From the NCBI GenBank assembly GCA_016711295.1, contig JADJTE010000005.1:1-64000 (forward strand): 64,000 nucleotides of DNA, given 5' to 3'. Source of the DNA: Sphingobacteriales bacterium (GTDB lineage: Bacteria > Bacteroidota > Bacteroidia > Chitinophagales > UBA2359). Shown here piece by piece: positions 11,093-21,900 of the stretch (its first letter is position 1; every line of letters begins with the position of its first letter). The translations under genes and the position numbers were made by a program. The notes beneath the pieces were generated by a model. That model had not been told where the DNA came from, did not search any database, and saw only the letters and a list, made by a program, of their open reading frames with translations.

Positions 11093-13083
11093 TTATGCTT
11101 GGTCGCGGGCGGTTTGTAGTTCTTCTAACTGCATAAATAGTTCTTCCCATGCTTCGGTAGCTTGTGCGGCTTGGCGTTTTAGGTCAGCGTATTGCTGTAT
11201 CACGGCATTTGGATTGGGGTTGGTGCTACCTAGAAATCGGGGGCGTTCATGGTATTTTCGCAGTTTTTCACTTGTGCGTCGAGGTCGTTTACGCGCTGTT
11301 CGGCTTTCGTTACTTTGGCTGATAGCGATTTGAGTTCTTTGTCCAATGCCCAGCGGTTTTGAGTATTGGCTGAATTAGTGGGTGCATTGGCAGAATTTTG
11401 GGGCGTGGGGGGTATTATTTTTTCGTCTATTTCCTTTTGTCGGCGCAGCCCTAAGTTTAGTTCGTCTAAGGAGTTGAGTTGTCGTGCTTTCAAGAAATTA
11501 TATACGTCTCCGATGTGCATTTTGACGCTTTTTCGGTCAAATTCATATACTTTGTCGGTGAGGTCTTTCAGAAATTCGCGGTCGTGCGACACGACGATGA
11601 GAGTGCCATTATAGTCAAACAAGGCTTGTTTCAAGATTTCTTTGGCTTGCATGTCTAAGTGGTTGGTCGGTTCGTCTAATATCAGCAGGTTGACGGGTTC
11701 TAATAGCATACGCGCCAATGCCAAGCGCGACCGTTCGCCACCCGATAAGACGGCTACTTTTTTCTCGACATCTTCGCCGCTAAACAGAAAAGCTCCCAGC
11801 AGGCTACGCACCCGCTGTCGCATATCGCCTGTGGCAGCGTCGTCAATGATTTGAAAAACCGTTTTTTGTGGTGCGAGGTTTTCGGCTTGGTGTTGCTCGA
11901 AATAGCCCACACTGACGTTATAGCCCAATTCGCATTTGCCGCTTTGATAATCGGTTTTTCCGGTAATGATGCGGGTAAGGGTAGTTTTTCCCTCGCCGTT
12001 TTTGCCTACGAAGGCTACTTTTTCGCCGCGCTCTATATCAAAACTCACGCGGTCGAGGACGTGTTTGGTGCCGTAGCTTTTTGCTAATTGGTCGATATGT
12101 ACGACTACTTTTCCTGAACGGGGCGCGTCGGGAAACCGGAATCGTATAGAGGCATTTTCTTGGTCGTCTATTTCGATGCGCTCGGTTTTTTCGAGTTTTC
12201 GGATAAGAGTTTGGGCAAAGGCGGCTTTATTTTTCTTAGCTCTAAATTTTTCGATGAGCATTTGGGTATGCTCTATTTCTTTGGATTGCCGTTTGGCATC
12301 GCTGATTTGTTTTTCGATGCGTTGTTCGCGCAATTCCATAAATGCGCTATATGATGCGCGATAGTCATATATTTTTCCGCTGACGATTTCGATGGTTCGG
12401 TTGGTTACGCGGTCTAAGAAAGCGCGGTCGTGCGAGATGAGTATAACGCCGCCGCTATAATTGGCTAAATAATTTTCGAGCCACATAATGCTTTCGATGT
12501 CTAAGTGGTTGGTAGGCTCGTCGAGCAAGATATAGCTGGGTTGTTGCAGTAATATTTTGGCAAGTTCGGTACGCATTTGCCAACCGCCGCTAAACTCGCT
12601 TAGGGGTCGGTCGAGGTCGCTGCTCACAAAGCCTAAGCCGCGCAATATGCGTTCTACGTTTTCGCGTTGGTTGCCGCTGCCCCATTGCGCCATCAGGTCT
12701 TGCACATCGCTCAATGCTTGTACTTGCCTCAAGTAATCATCGCTTTGGTGGTCGGGGTGTTCGTCTAATTGGGCGATGAGTTGGTCGGCTTGTTGTTCTA
12801 AGGCGCGTAGTTGGCTAAACGCCTTAGCTGTTTCTTCATAGACGCTCAAATGGGGATTTAGCCGCATATCTTGGGGCAGATATCCGAGCGTTGTATGGTT
12901 GTCCATAGCGATGCTACCTGTTTCGGGGCGCATCTCATCAATGATAATTTTGAGTAGGGTCGATTTGCCTGCACCGTTTTTGCCGACCAGCCCGATGCGG
13001 TCGTTGTCGGTGATGACGAAACTAATGTCGTCGAACAAAAATTTGCCGCCGTATTGGATAGATAAGTTACTGATGGTAATCAT
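11093..13083 (-). CDS. ABC-F family ATPase (frameshift near C-terminus)
   Basis: A soluble tandem ABC ATPase of the ABC-F type, which acts on the ribosome rather than in transport. Walker A motifs GLVGKNGAGKST and AFVGKNGEGKTT, signatures FSGGW and LSGGERSRLAL, and two DEPTNHLD Walker B/D-loop motifs are present, with no membrane segment. Between the two ATPase domains is the charged linker expected of the family. The open frame stops at 11230 after MNAPDF, but another frame continues NPNPNAVIQQYADLKRQA and a coiled coil to a TAA at 11093-11095. One extra base in the run of five G (plus strand 11239-11243) restores it. A well-spaced promoter lies upstream at 13121-13151. Confidence 0.92.
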
Positions 13084-13120
13084 GCGTTGCCTTGCTGCGT
13101 GGTTATGGCAGCGTTAGGGG

Positions 13121-13151
13121 CAAAGGTACGCATTTTGCATAGGTTTACCAA
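13121..13151 (-). promoter_or_regulatory. Promoter of the ABC-F gene
   Basis: Minus-strand TTG (13149-13151), 20-bp spacer, TACCTTTG (13121-13128), 38 bp before the ATG. This fits the Bacteroidota -33/-7 pattern well. It overlaps the end of the preceding small gene. Confidence 0.65.
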
Positions 13152-13396
13152 GTATCGTCGGGCTTAGGTTCGGGTTCAGGCTTGGGTGTATCGTCGGTTA
13201 ATGAAGTGTGTTGGGGTTGTTTTTCGTGTCGTAGGGTCATTAAACCGATAACTGTGCCCAACATATTGCCCAAGTAGAGGTCTATTATTTTGAAAGTGTG
13301 GTTTAGCAGACTATACGAGCCTAATATCTGTCGGCGCAGGCGGTCGGGAGCCTGCGCATCGGATTCGGGCAGTTGTTTAAATGGGTTATTAGCCAT
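13145..13396 (-). CDS. Small conserved hypothetical protein downstream of ECF sigma factor
   Basis: An 83-residue protein that starts with ATG at 13396, 28 bp after the sigma factor stop, so it is likely co-transcribed with it. A central weakly hydrophobic helix (KIIDLYLGNMLGTVIGLMTL) is followed by a Pro/Glu/Lys-rich tail. I recognise no domain. Its position suggests a regulator or partner of the sigma factor, but no anti-sigma signature is visible. Confidence 0.65.
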   Translation of the reverse strand: MANNPFKQLPESDAQAPDRLRRQILGSYSLLNHTFKIIDLYLGNMLGTVIGLMTLRHEKQPQHTSLTDDTPKPEPEPKPDDTW

Positions 13397-13424
13397 TAGC
13401 TCGCTCGTTTGATGGTTGTTTTTT

Positions 13425-14033
13425 TTATATGTGTTCGTTATATTGTACTTGGTATAGCGTTTGAATTTTTTCTTTGGCGCGTTTGAGGCGCATTTTTACG
13501 GCACTCTCGGTTATATTCAGAAGTTCTTGTATGTCTTTGATGGTCATATCGTCGCGGTATTTCATCAGTAGTATCATTTTTTCTTCTATTTTTACTTTTT
13601 CCAATAGGTGTCCGAGTCGTTCTACGGCTATATAGCCGAGGTCTTCGGCGGTTTCTATTTCCCAATCTTTGATTTCGGGGCTGTCTTGGTCGTCCATTTC
13701 TACCCATCTATTTTTTTGTTTTTTGCGCGAATGGTCTACACAGAAATTATAGGTAATGGAGTAGAGCCAAGTAGAAAATTTCGATTTATGCTTAAATGCG
13801 CCCAAGTTCATGTATAGTTTCATAAAGATATCATGTGTAAGGTCTTCGGCTGCTGCATCGTCTTTTACAAATGATAAGCATTTCCGAAATACCTTATCGG
13901 CATATCGTTCGTACAATACTTCTACTAAGGCGACCTCTTGGGTATTGATGATTCTCTCGATTACTTCTTCGTCGCTGAGGTGTTTTAGGCTTTTGGGTTT
14001 TAGGTTAAAAGCCAAAAGGAGGTAATAAAACAT
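13425..14033 (-). CDS. ECF-type RNA polymerase sigma factor
   Basis: A 202-residue sigma-70 family protein. Region 2 is visible around YERYADKVFRKCLSFVKDD and AAEDLTHDIFMKLY, followed by the CVDHSRKKQ segment. Region 4 with its helix-turn-helix (MTIKDIQELLNITESAVKMR) is C-terminal. This is the two-domain architecture of extracytoplasmic-function sigma factors, which direct RNA polymerase to stress or envelope regulons. No FecR-like anti-sigma gene is adjacent; only the small hypothetical gene follows. The N-terminal 15 or so residues are uncertain because this is the only ATG in frame. Confidence 0.92.
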   Translation of the reverse strand: MFYYLLLAFNLKPKSLKHLSDEEVIERIINTQEVALVEVLYERYADKVFRKCLSFVKDDAAAEDLTHDIFMKLYMNLGAFKHKSKFSTWLYSITYNFCVDHSRKKQKNRWVEMDDQDSPEIKDWEIETAEDLGYIAVERLGHLLEKVKIEEKMILLMKYRDDMTIKDIQELLNITESAVKMRLKRAKEKIQTLYQVQYNEHI

Positions 14034-14247
14034 TGGTCGGTTGGTGTGGCTTTGTGCGCAGTGGAGGCTGCGCTATTAATACGTAAATGATGCGGGTAAG
14101 TAACGCTTGCGCACGCATTTAGATACAAAAATGCATAAAAAGTTTAGCTTTAGCATTTTTGTCGCAAATGCTTGCTACTTTATGGTATTGTTATTATGCC
14201 GCGGTTGTTTAGTGTAGCTATGCTTGTAAGTATTACAAATACAAAAT

Positions 14248-14361
14248 GTAACTATTTAGCCTTGTAGGGGGAACTAATCGAATATGCAGCGATGTCAGGC
14301 GATACTTAGATAAGTATTGCTCATTACCCCATACCCAAAACCCTATACCCTAAATAGTTAC
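14248..14361 (+). mobile_element. MITE copy 1 with 8-bp target duplication
   Basis: Perfect 12-bp terminal inverted repeats, GTAACTATTTAG at 14248-14259 and its complement at 14350-14361. It is flanked by direct repeats TACAAAAT at 14240-14247 and 14362-14369. Total 114 bp, no coding capacity. 'Plus' here means the CCTTGTAGGGG side is on the left. Confidence 0.93.
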
Positions 14362-14414
14362 TACAAAATTTAGTAGTATTTAATCGTTGAGTTGCGTGCT
14401 GCCGATGTTTATTG

Positions 14415-15350
14415 CTAAGGTTTTTTTTCGCTCCACCAAGCGGCAATTTGGCGAAGTTGGACGAGGTGCCGCCACGCGCCGCGGGCTTCTTCGGCAGGCG
14501 ACCCGAAATAGGTTTTGCCGCCTTCGAGCGATTTGGATACGCCTGATTGTGCCAATACTACGGCATGGTCGCCGATATAGAGGTCTTTCGATACGCCTAC
14601 CTGTCCCCACAACGTGACGTTGTTGCCGATAGTGGTTTTGCCCGCAATGCCTACTTGTGCTGCAATAAGGCAATGTTCGCCTACTACTACGCCATGCGCG
14701 ATATGTACGTGGTTATCCATTTTTGTGCCATAGCCTATTATCGTATCGCCCGACACACCTTTGTCTATCGTACAGCCAGCACCTATTTCTACGTGGTCGT
14801 GTATCAATACCCTGCCGCACGAGTGTAGTTTGTCGTAGCCTGTTGGCCGGCGTTTGTAGTAGTAGGCATCTGCTCCTATTGTCGTATTGGCATGTATTGT
14901 TACATCGTTGCCTATGATTGTGCCGTCATAAATTACTACATTGGGGTAGATAAGGCAATTGTCGCCTATTTGTACCTGATTGCCGATAACCGCACCGTGC
15001 TGTATGATGGTATTGTTGCCTATTTGCGCGTTGGGGTTTATTGCTTGGGACATGAATTGGGTGGGCGACAAATTCCGTACAAGGGTGTTATAGTCGCGAA
15101 AAGGGTCGTCGCTGAGGAGCAAGGTTTTTTGCAGCGGATTGGATAGGTCGGTCGTATTGATAAGCACAACTGCTGCTTCCGATTGCAGGGCTTTGGCGTA
15201 GTATTTGGGGTGGTCGGTAAAGGTCAGGTCGCCTGCTACGACCTTATGTATCTCGTTGATACCTGTTATTTGCTTTGCCTTGCCTGTTATAACAGACACC
15301 GCCAATAGTTCGGCAAGTCTTTCAGTGGCAATAGGTTGCGATAGCTTCAT
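14415..15350 (-). CDS. lpxD: LpxD-like UDP-3-O-acylglucosamine N-acyltransferase
   Basis: A 311-residue left-handed beta-helix acyltransferase. An N-terminal uridine-binding-like domain (residues 1-100) precedes many hexapeptide repeats (IGNNTIIQHGAVIGN and similar). The catalytic histidine is probably in HVHIAHGVVVGE. The C-terminal helix (GAWRHLVQLRQI) resembles the acyl-carrier-binding helix of LpxD. LpxD adds the second hydroxyacyl chain in lipid A synthesis at the cytoplasmic side of the inner membrane. It stands apart from other lpx genes here, so it may be a second LpxD-like paralogue, as is common in Bacteroidota. MITE copies sit on both sides. Confidence 0.85.
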   Translation of the reverse strand: MKLSQPIATERLAELLAVSVITGKAKQITGINEIHKVVAGDLTFTDHPKYYAKALQSEAAVVLINTTDLSNPLQKTLLLSDDPFRDYNTLVRNLSPTQFMSQAINPNAQIGNNTIIQHGAVIGNQVQIGDNCLIYPNVVIYDGTIIGNDVTIHANTTIGADAYYYKRRPTGYDKLHSCGRVLIHDHVEIGAGCTIDKGVSGDTIIGYGTKMDNHVHIAHGVVVGEHCLIAAQVGIAGKTTIGNNVTLWGQVGVSKDLYIGDHAVVLAQSGVSKSLEGGKTYFGSPAEEARGAWRHLVQLRQIAAWWSEKKP

Positions 15351-15366
15351 TGTTGTTGTTTTTTTT

Positions 15367-15498
15367 GTAACTGTTTAGTCTTGTAGGAACAGCCCACAGG
15401 AATAGCCATTTCTAATCGAATATGCAGCGATGTAAGGCATACTTAGATAAGTATTGCTCATTACCCCATACCCAAAACCCTATACCCTAGATAGTTAC
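15367..15498 (+). mobile_element. MITE copy 2 (132 bp, slightly diverged)
   Basis: Ends GTAACTGTTTAG (15367-15378) and CTAGATAGTTAC (15487-15498), each one base from the consensus. It is longer than the others because of extra bases in the AATAGCCATTTC part. No clear target duplication. It ends one base before the stop codon of the M1 peptidase gene. Confidence 0.85.
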
Positions 15499-15499
15499 C

Positions 15500-17845
15500 T
15501 TATTTTTTTGCTTTTTTCATTGGGTTGTCTTCGTTGCCATAGCTACCGCTACCATATTGGCTACTGCCTTTATATAGTTGAAAGCGCGTAGGTTGTAGGC
15601 GAGGCGGATAATAATTGTTGTTGAGGTCTATGTCGGCGGTTTCTAAATAGGGGTCTAAGGCGATGCTTTTGATGGGTTGTGTAGTGGGAATATTTTAGTA
15701 ATTTGTCGGTCGTCGAGCCGCCACACTTCGGCGGGTATTCGTTTTATCTCTTTGCTTCCGTCTGCATATTCAAATTCGATGATGAGTGGAATCACCAAGC
15801 CGCCCTCGTTGCTAAAGGTTACTTCGTAATATTGGAAGTTTTGCTGCAATAATTTTTTCGTTTTCCGAAAGGCTACCTATATATTTTTGGTATTCTTGTT
15901 GTTCGTAGGGGCTTACTTTGTACTTATCGTATTCGTTATAAAAGTCGCGCAGTGTTTTATCGGCATCTATGGCGTGTATCATTTTTTCGTTCTCGTTGCG
16001 TTGTTCGGTGATATTTGGGTTTTGTTGGCGGGCTTGGGCGGCGGCTATGGGTTTTTCGATGTCGGGATTTTTGGTATCGGGTTGTAGCCATTGCACGTTG
16101 CTAATGGCTATGTCGCAGGGTTCGGTGGTGTAGAACCAACCGCGCCAGAACCAATCTAAATCAACACCTGATGCGTCTTCCATCGTTCGGAAGAAGTCGG
16201 CGGGGTTGGGGTGTTTAAACATCCACCGTTGGGCGTATTGTTTGAAGGCATAATCGAACAGCTCGCGCCCCATAATGGTTTCGCGCAATATATTGAGTGC
16301 TGCTGCGGTTTTGCCGTAGGCATTATTGCCCGCTTGTATGATAGACTCGCCCGATGTCATGATAGGTTCTAATCGGTTGGGGTCGCCTTTCATATAATCG
16401 ACGATGGTTCGGGCTGGTCCTCGGCGGGCGGGGTAGTCGCGTTCCCATTCGGTTTCGCTTAGGTATTCGAGGAAACTGTTCAGTCCTTCGTCCATCCAAG
16501 TCCATTGTCGTTCGTCCGAATTGACAATCATAGGAAAATAGTTGTGCCCTACTTCGTGTATAATGACCGATATCATGCCATATTTGAGGCGGGCAGAGTA
16601 GGTTCCGTCGGCATCGGGTCGTCCGAAGTTGAAACAAATCATCGGATATTCCATACCGATACGGTCGGCGTGTACGGATATGGCGGTGGGGTAGGGGTAA
16701 TCGAATGTATATTTAGAGTAGGTACGCAAGGTATGTGCTACGGCTTTGGTGCTATATTGTTCCCACAAAGGGTTGCCTTCTTTGGGGTAAAACGACATTG
16801 CCATAACGGTTCGGTTTCCCATTGGCACGCCTTGTGCGTCCCAAATAAACTTTCGTGATGTAGCAAAAGCAAAATCGCGGACATTTTCGGCGGCAAATTG
16901 CCAAGTTTTTCGTTCTTTGCTATGCGATTTTTCGCGTTCTTCTGCTTCTTTCTGCGAGGCTATGATGATGGGTTGGGTGGCTGTTTTTGCCTTTTCGAGG
17001 GCTTTGCGTTGGGCTTCGGTCAATACGGCTTCGGGATTTTGGAGTGTACCTGTGGCGGCTACGAGGTGGTCGGCGGGCAGTGTTATACTCACTTTATAGT
17101 TGCCAAAAGCAAGGGCAAACTCGCTGCGCCCCAAAAATTGTTTGTGTTGCCAGCCTTGTGTTTCGCTATACACGCACATACGTGGGTAGAACTGCGCTAT
17201 GGTATAGAGGTAATTTTTATCAGCAGCGAAATATTCGTAGCCCGACCTACCGCCTACTTTCATGCGGTCGTTGATATTGTAATGCCATTTGATGCTAAAC
17301 GACAGAGTTTGTCGGGCTTGCAAGGGTTGGGGCAGGTCGATGCGCATCATTGTTTTATTGACCGTATAGGGTAGGTCTTGGTTTTGGGCATCGCGCACCC
17401 AGGCGAGTTTAAACCCGCCGTCGAAATCGGAATGAAGTTTGCCAAAATCGCTGAAATAGGCTTTTTCACCCGCGCTTTGCGTTTCTGTTTTGCGCGTATC
17501 GTTATCTTTGTCGTAGATATTTTGGTCTAATTGCAACCATATATAGCTAAGTGCATCGGGCGAGTTATTGTAGTAGGTTATGGTTTCGGTGCCGTCGATG
17601 CGTTGTTGTTCGTCATTTAGTTCGAGGCTGATGTCATAATCAGCCCGTTGTTGCCAATATTCGTGTCCGGGTGCGCCCGATGCGGTTCGGTAGGTATTGG
17701 GCGTGGGCAATTCGGGGTCAAGTTGCGCAAACTTTTGAGCGGCGTGGTTGGGGCGCATCTCGTTTTGTGCGCTTGCGGTGGGGCATAAAATGGCAGCGAA
17801 TGTAACGGTGGCAATAATTATTGCGTAAAAATGATTATGGCGCAT
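15500..17845 (-). CDS. Secreted M1 family metallopeptidase (two frameshifts)
   Basis: A zinc aminopeptidase of the M1 (gluzincin) family with a signal peptide (start chosen at MRHNHFYAIIIATV, ending PTASA-Q). The zinc site HEVGH and the downstream glutamate in WMDEGLNSF are present. The frame breaks twice: at T4 15839-15842 (one A missing on the coding strand; then NFQYYEVTFSNEGGL continues) and at G3 15686-15688 (then TTQPIKSIALDPYLET continues). With both repaired, the protein runs to a TAA at 15500-15502, ending in a Lys-rich tail, about 780 residues. Periplasmic or secreted peptide degradation is the usual role. Confidence 0.85.
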
Positions 17846-17868
17846 AGTAACAAGTAAATTATTTGGTG

Positions 17869-17900
17869 CAAAGATAGGCAAATAGTACGAAAAGGCACAA
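17869..17900 (-). promoter_or_regulatory. Promoter of the M1 peptidase gene
   Basis: Minus-strand TTG (17898-17900), 21-bp spacer, TATCTTTG (17869-17876), 23 bp before the chosen ATG at 17845. This supports the shorter start over the upstream ATG-like position at 17881. Confidence 0.6.
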
Positions 17901-18011
17901 TATTTGCATGATGATTAGCGGTAGTAACAATTTGGTGCAGACAATTTTGGGCAAGGCCTTGGCGATGTATGGATATTGGCTTGGTGAAGCAGTAGATATT
18001 GTATGCATAGA

Positions 18012-18080
18012 GGTCGGGCATTATTGGCTGAGCATAGCCCATTATATCCATACCCAAAATCCTATACCCTAAATAGTTAT
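18012..18080 (+). mobile_element. Decayed right half of the MITE (copy 9)
   Basis: The sequence from GGTCGGGCATTATTGG to CTAAATAGTTAT (18069-18080) matches the right half of the MITE with scattered changes. The left end is not recognisable. It looks like an old copy. Confidence 0.65.
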
Positions 18081-18156
18081 TCATGTATCCATTTCCAAGC
18101 GTTAAAACTTAGGAAATAGCGTTAGATAATTGAGATATTAGTTCAATATTAAAAAC

Positions 18157-18210
18157 TCCCCCTAACCCCCTCAAAGAGGGGGAATTTACTGACCCCCTCA
18201 AAGAGGGAAA
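18157..18210. repeat. Two REP-like GC hairpins
   Basis: Two successive hairpins share the loop AAA: arms CCCCCTC/GAGGGGG (18166-18172, 18176-18182) and CCCTC/GAGGG (18195-18199, 18203-18207). Similar CCCCTCAAAGAGGGG palindromes are common between genes in Bacteroidota. The rest of 17901-18412 shows no gene. Confidence 0.6.
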
Positions 18211-18412
18211 ATTTATACAAGATATAATTTGCTGATTATCAATAATTTATGGTAAATTATAAAAAATATTTAATGCTTATTGTCTTTGAAATGCCGTAGG
18301 TATATTACATCGGTAACATATAATAGACACAAGCCTGAGCATACCGTAGGCATGAAACTCGTGTAAGGTAAGTGTATAAAACTTAAAAATCAAACCACTA
18401 ATTTATTACGCC

Positions 18413-18952
18413 ATGAAACTTTTAATAATGGCTTTATCGCTCGCTTTGTCGAGCCACGCACTTTGGGCACAAATGTATTGCCGCAATGATACCCAAGAGT
18501 TGGTTTGGATAAGCATCGCTTATAACCATGTGCCTGCCGATGCACCCGGTATGTCTGTCGTCAGCCAAGACAATTGGATAATCGAAGGTTGGTATTCGGT
18601 GCAACCCGGCGAGACAGTGCAACTCAGTTCGCATATTGGCTACGATAGGGTTTTGGGCAGCAAAACCAATTTCTTTTTTTATGGCACTTCTAAGTCGCGC
18701 GATTATAGCGGCGGGCGTTTTTTTTTGATTGACAATAGTGCGCCATTCTTGCCCAACCAATTGAGTTTTCGTGTAGATAAAGGCAATCGTCAAAGCCTTT
18801 ACCATCCTAATGTTCCCAGTTTACAAAAACGTCCTTTCCGCCCCACTACCGAGCAGAAGGACGGCGAATATACCATTGTTATTGCGGGCAACGAAATCAA
18901 CGACGAGCCTATCATGCACGATGTAGAACACGAAGAATCCTATTTCAAGTAG
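18413..18952 (+). CDS. Secreted DUF1036-like protein
   Basis: A 179-residue protein with a signal peptide (MKLLIMALSLALSSHALWA-Q). The mature part begins YCRNDTQELVWISIAY and contains IIEGWYSVQPGETVQL, matching the 'C-N-T ... GWW-x-PG' pattern of DUF1036 proteins, whose function is not established. The C-terminus is charged. It is a single plus-strand gene that converges with the histidine kinase gene 10 bp away. Confidence 0.75.
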   Translation: MKLLIMALSLALSSHALWAQMYCRNDTQELVWISIAYNHVPADAPGMSVVSQDNWIIEGWYSVQPGETVQLSSHIGYDRVLGSKTNFFFYGTSKSRDYSGGRFFLIDNSAPFLPNQLSFRVDKGNRQSLYHPNVPSLQKRPFRPTTEQKDGEYTIVIAGNEINDEPIMHDVEHEESYFK

Positions 18953-18961
18953 CAACACTTG

Positions 18962-21900
18962 CTATGATATAGGCGGTTCGTAGAAGGGTAGGCGAACAAA
19001 GAATGTCGTGCCTTCGTTAGATTTCGATTCAAACCATATTTTGCCATAAGCCCCCTCAATGATGTTGCGCGACATAGCCAAACCCAAGCCCATGCCAGAG
19101 CTTTTGGTCGTAAATTTGGGTTTAAACACTTTGTCTCTTGTTTCGTCATCGATACCTATGCCGTTATCGACCACTGCTACAATGACCCAATTAGCTGTTC
19201 TTTTGGCATTGATGACCACAATGCCTTGTCGGTCGTCGGGAATGGCTTGTATTGCATTTTTGACCAAATTATTGAACACGCGCAATAATTGGTTTTTATC
19301 GGCATAGACGTAGCAGGGTTCGGGCGGCACTATGCTGTGCAGGCGAGTAGTGCTGCTGTTTTCGAGTAGGTTTGTTACATTAGATATGATGTCGCGTAGG
19401 TCTAAGATTTCGTTTTGGGGCTTAGGCATTTTGGCAAAATCCGAAAATTCGGAGGCTATCTGCGAAAGCGTATCTATCTGTTCTACGATGGTTTGTGTTA
19501 CGCGTTCGGTCATTTCTTTCAAGTTGGGTCTGCCTTCTTTATAGGCGCGTTGTAGGTGTTGTATGCTTAGTTTCATCGGCGTAAGTGGGTTTTTGATTTC
19601 ATGCGCCACTTGTTTTGCCATCTCTTGCCAAGCCTGTTGCCGCTCGGTCGAGGCGAGTCGTTCGGCACTTTTTTCGAGTTCAGCAATAGTGAGGTTATAT
19701 TGCTTGACCAAAGCACCTATTTCGTCATCGTCGTCCCAAGACAATTGTTCGTTTTGTTGTCCCAATCGCACATTTTTCAGCTTTTCGCCTATCATCACTA
19801 ATGGGTTAGTGACAGAGTTGGCGAGATAAATGCCAAATATGCCGCTGCCCAATAGCAATACGACATAAGCATTGATAAGTGTGACGAGAAACGTGGATAT
19901 TTCGCTGCGCAATTCTTTTTCTTTCGAGAAATAAGGAATGTTGAGTATTCCCACCAATTTGCCATTTTCGTTTTTGATGGGCAGATACGAAGCCAGATAT
20001 ACCAACTCGCCTATGCGCTCGTTTTGCATGTGGCGCAGGTGGTGCATGTGTTTAATTTCTTGGTATGCTTTTGGGTCGATGATAGCGGCTATCAGTTTTT
20101 GCTCAAAAATAGTGGGCTGCGAGCAACTGCGCAAGAAACCATTGGCACTAAACAAATTGATATCAATACCATGTATTTCGGATATTTTGGAGACTATCGG
20201 ATATAAATTATCGTTTAGCCAGCTGCCCTCCATCGCTGTTTCGAAACGAACCTCGCGAAGGGCATATTCTAATGCCATCAAAATTTCTTGCTGTTTTTGC
20301 TCTAAACGCTTGCGATAGTTGTCCGTAGAGCGGTTGTAGAGGTAAGTAACCGTTATGGCGGCAATAATGCTAAATGACAACAACAAGATACAGACTATAG
20401 CAAAATTGATGCGTTTGCGCAGCGTGACAAAGAGCAGATCGCGAACGCCCAAATATATATTGTGCCGTTGTACGATAGTTGCAATGGTCAGAATGACGAT
20501 GATGACAATAAGCGCAAATGCAAATAGATACGACAACAAAGACAGCAATGCCAAAAAACCCTGTAATTGGTGCGACACTACCACTATTTGCGATTCGCGC
20601 TCGGCAAAGACATAGTGCGAATAGCCATTCTGGGTTATAAAATGCCCTATACTGTCGCTGGCTGAAAAAATCGGGTCTCTGAAATAATTATATTCGTAAT
20701 TGCCCGCCGATGTTTCAAGCCTGTTTTTTTGATAGATAGCATAGCTATATTGGCCGGCTTCTTTTGGCTGACGGAATTTGTCTTCTATGGTAAGTTCGGG
20801 ATATACATTGCTTTGGCGGTTCGATTTGGGTATCATTTCTACCATCATATACCCTAGGAGTGTGGGCGATTCGCTGTCAAAAATAGGTAGTTTTGACAAA
20901 TACATATAGCCTCCCGTAGCAGGATTGAGTGCTACAAATAAATAATCGTTGTCGGTTTTGAAGCGGTGCGTAATTTTTAGGTCGTAGTCGAGAAGTTTAA
21001 TCTGGTTCTTGTCGCCGCGCATTGCTAAGCCCATCGAATCAAAGGTATAGATTTTGAGGTCGTAATGGCTAAAATGTGCGCCCATGATAGTGTTTTTCAC
21101 ATGGTCGGCCAAAATATATTCGCCTATGTCGGGGTTGCGAAAAAAGGCCTGCACTACATCGTCCGACATGGTTATTTTTTTAGCTACGCCCTCAAAATTA
21201 AACTCGGTTGATGATTCGCGCTGCTTGGCGATATTTTCGGCAAGGCGCATGCGCGTTATTTTTTCGCGCTCATTGCTAAATCCGTAGAGGATAAAAGCGG
21301 CAAAGGTCGTATATACAAATACCCAAAATGCCAAACGTTTGAGCGTAAAATAGCGGTAGGCGTGGCGCACAACGTTTTCGGCAAAATGAATATGCCCCAA
21401 GTATATTAACAAGGGAAGCATAAAAATCCAAGACCACGCATCAGAAAAATAAAACCATTGTATCAGCCCATAAAATACGACCACAAACGATAAAAACAGC
21501 GTGCGAAAAAGCAAACTTTCTATCCTTAACGACCATATAAATACCGATATCTTAGTCAGCAAGGCAAATAAGGATAGCAGCACCAAACTCAATGATAGCA
21601 GACCTACCAAGCCTTTCAGGTTGGCTAAGTTGTCAAAATCAAGCGTAAAATTGATGTCGAAATCGAGGGTCAAAGTGCGCAAAGCAATTATAGCGGCATA
21701 GAAAAAGCCGAATCCGAGCAAATTAGCACCGCAATAAGCCACCTTTTTTTTGCTCTTAGACCATGCAGACGTATCTATATTGACAGGTAAGTGGTAATGG
21801 ACAAATCCAATTGCCCATAACACTAATACCAAACTGATGAACATATCGGCAGGCGATAAGAATAGGGGGGAACTCTTAAATACGTAGCGGTCGAATAGCC

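Noticed and set aside
14380..14673. Minus-strand ORF of 97 codons overlapping lpxD
   Set aside because: Shadow frame of a clear beta-helix protein.
15359..15506. Target-site duplication for MITE copy 2
   Set aside because: The flanks are T-rich but no 8-bp match exists; probably lost by later change.
17846..18084. Minus-strand ORF of 88 codons and a longer start for the M1 peptidase
   Set aside because: The ORF covers a decayed MITE; the promoter at 17869-17900 and the signal peptide support the start at 17845.
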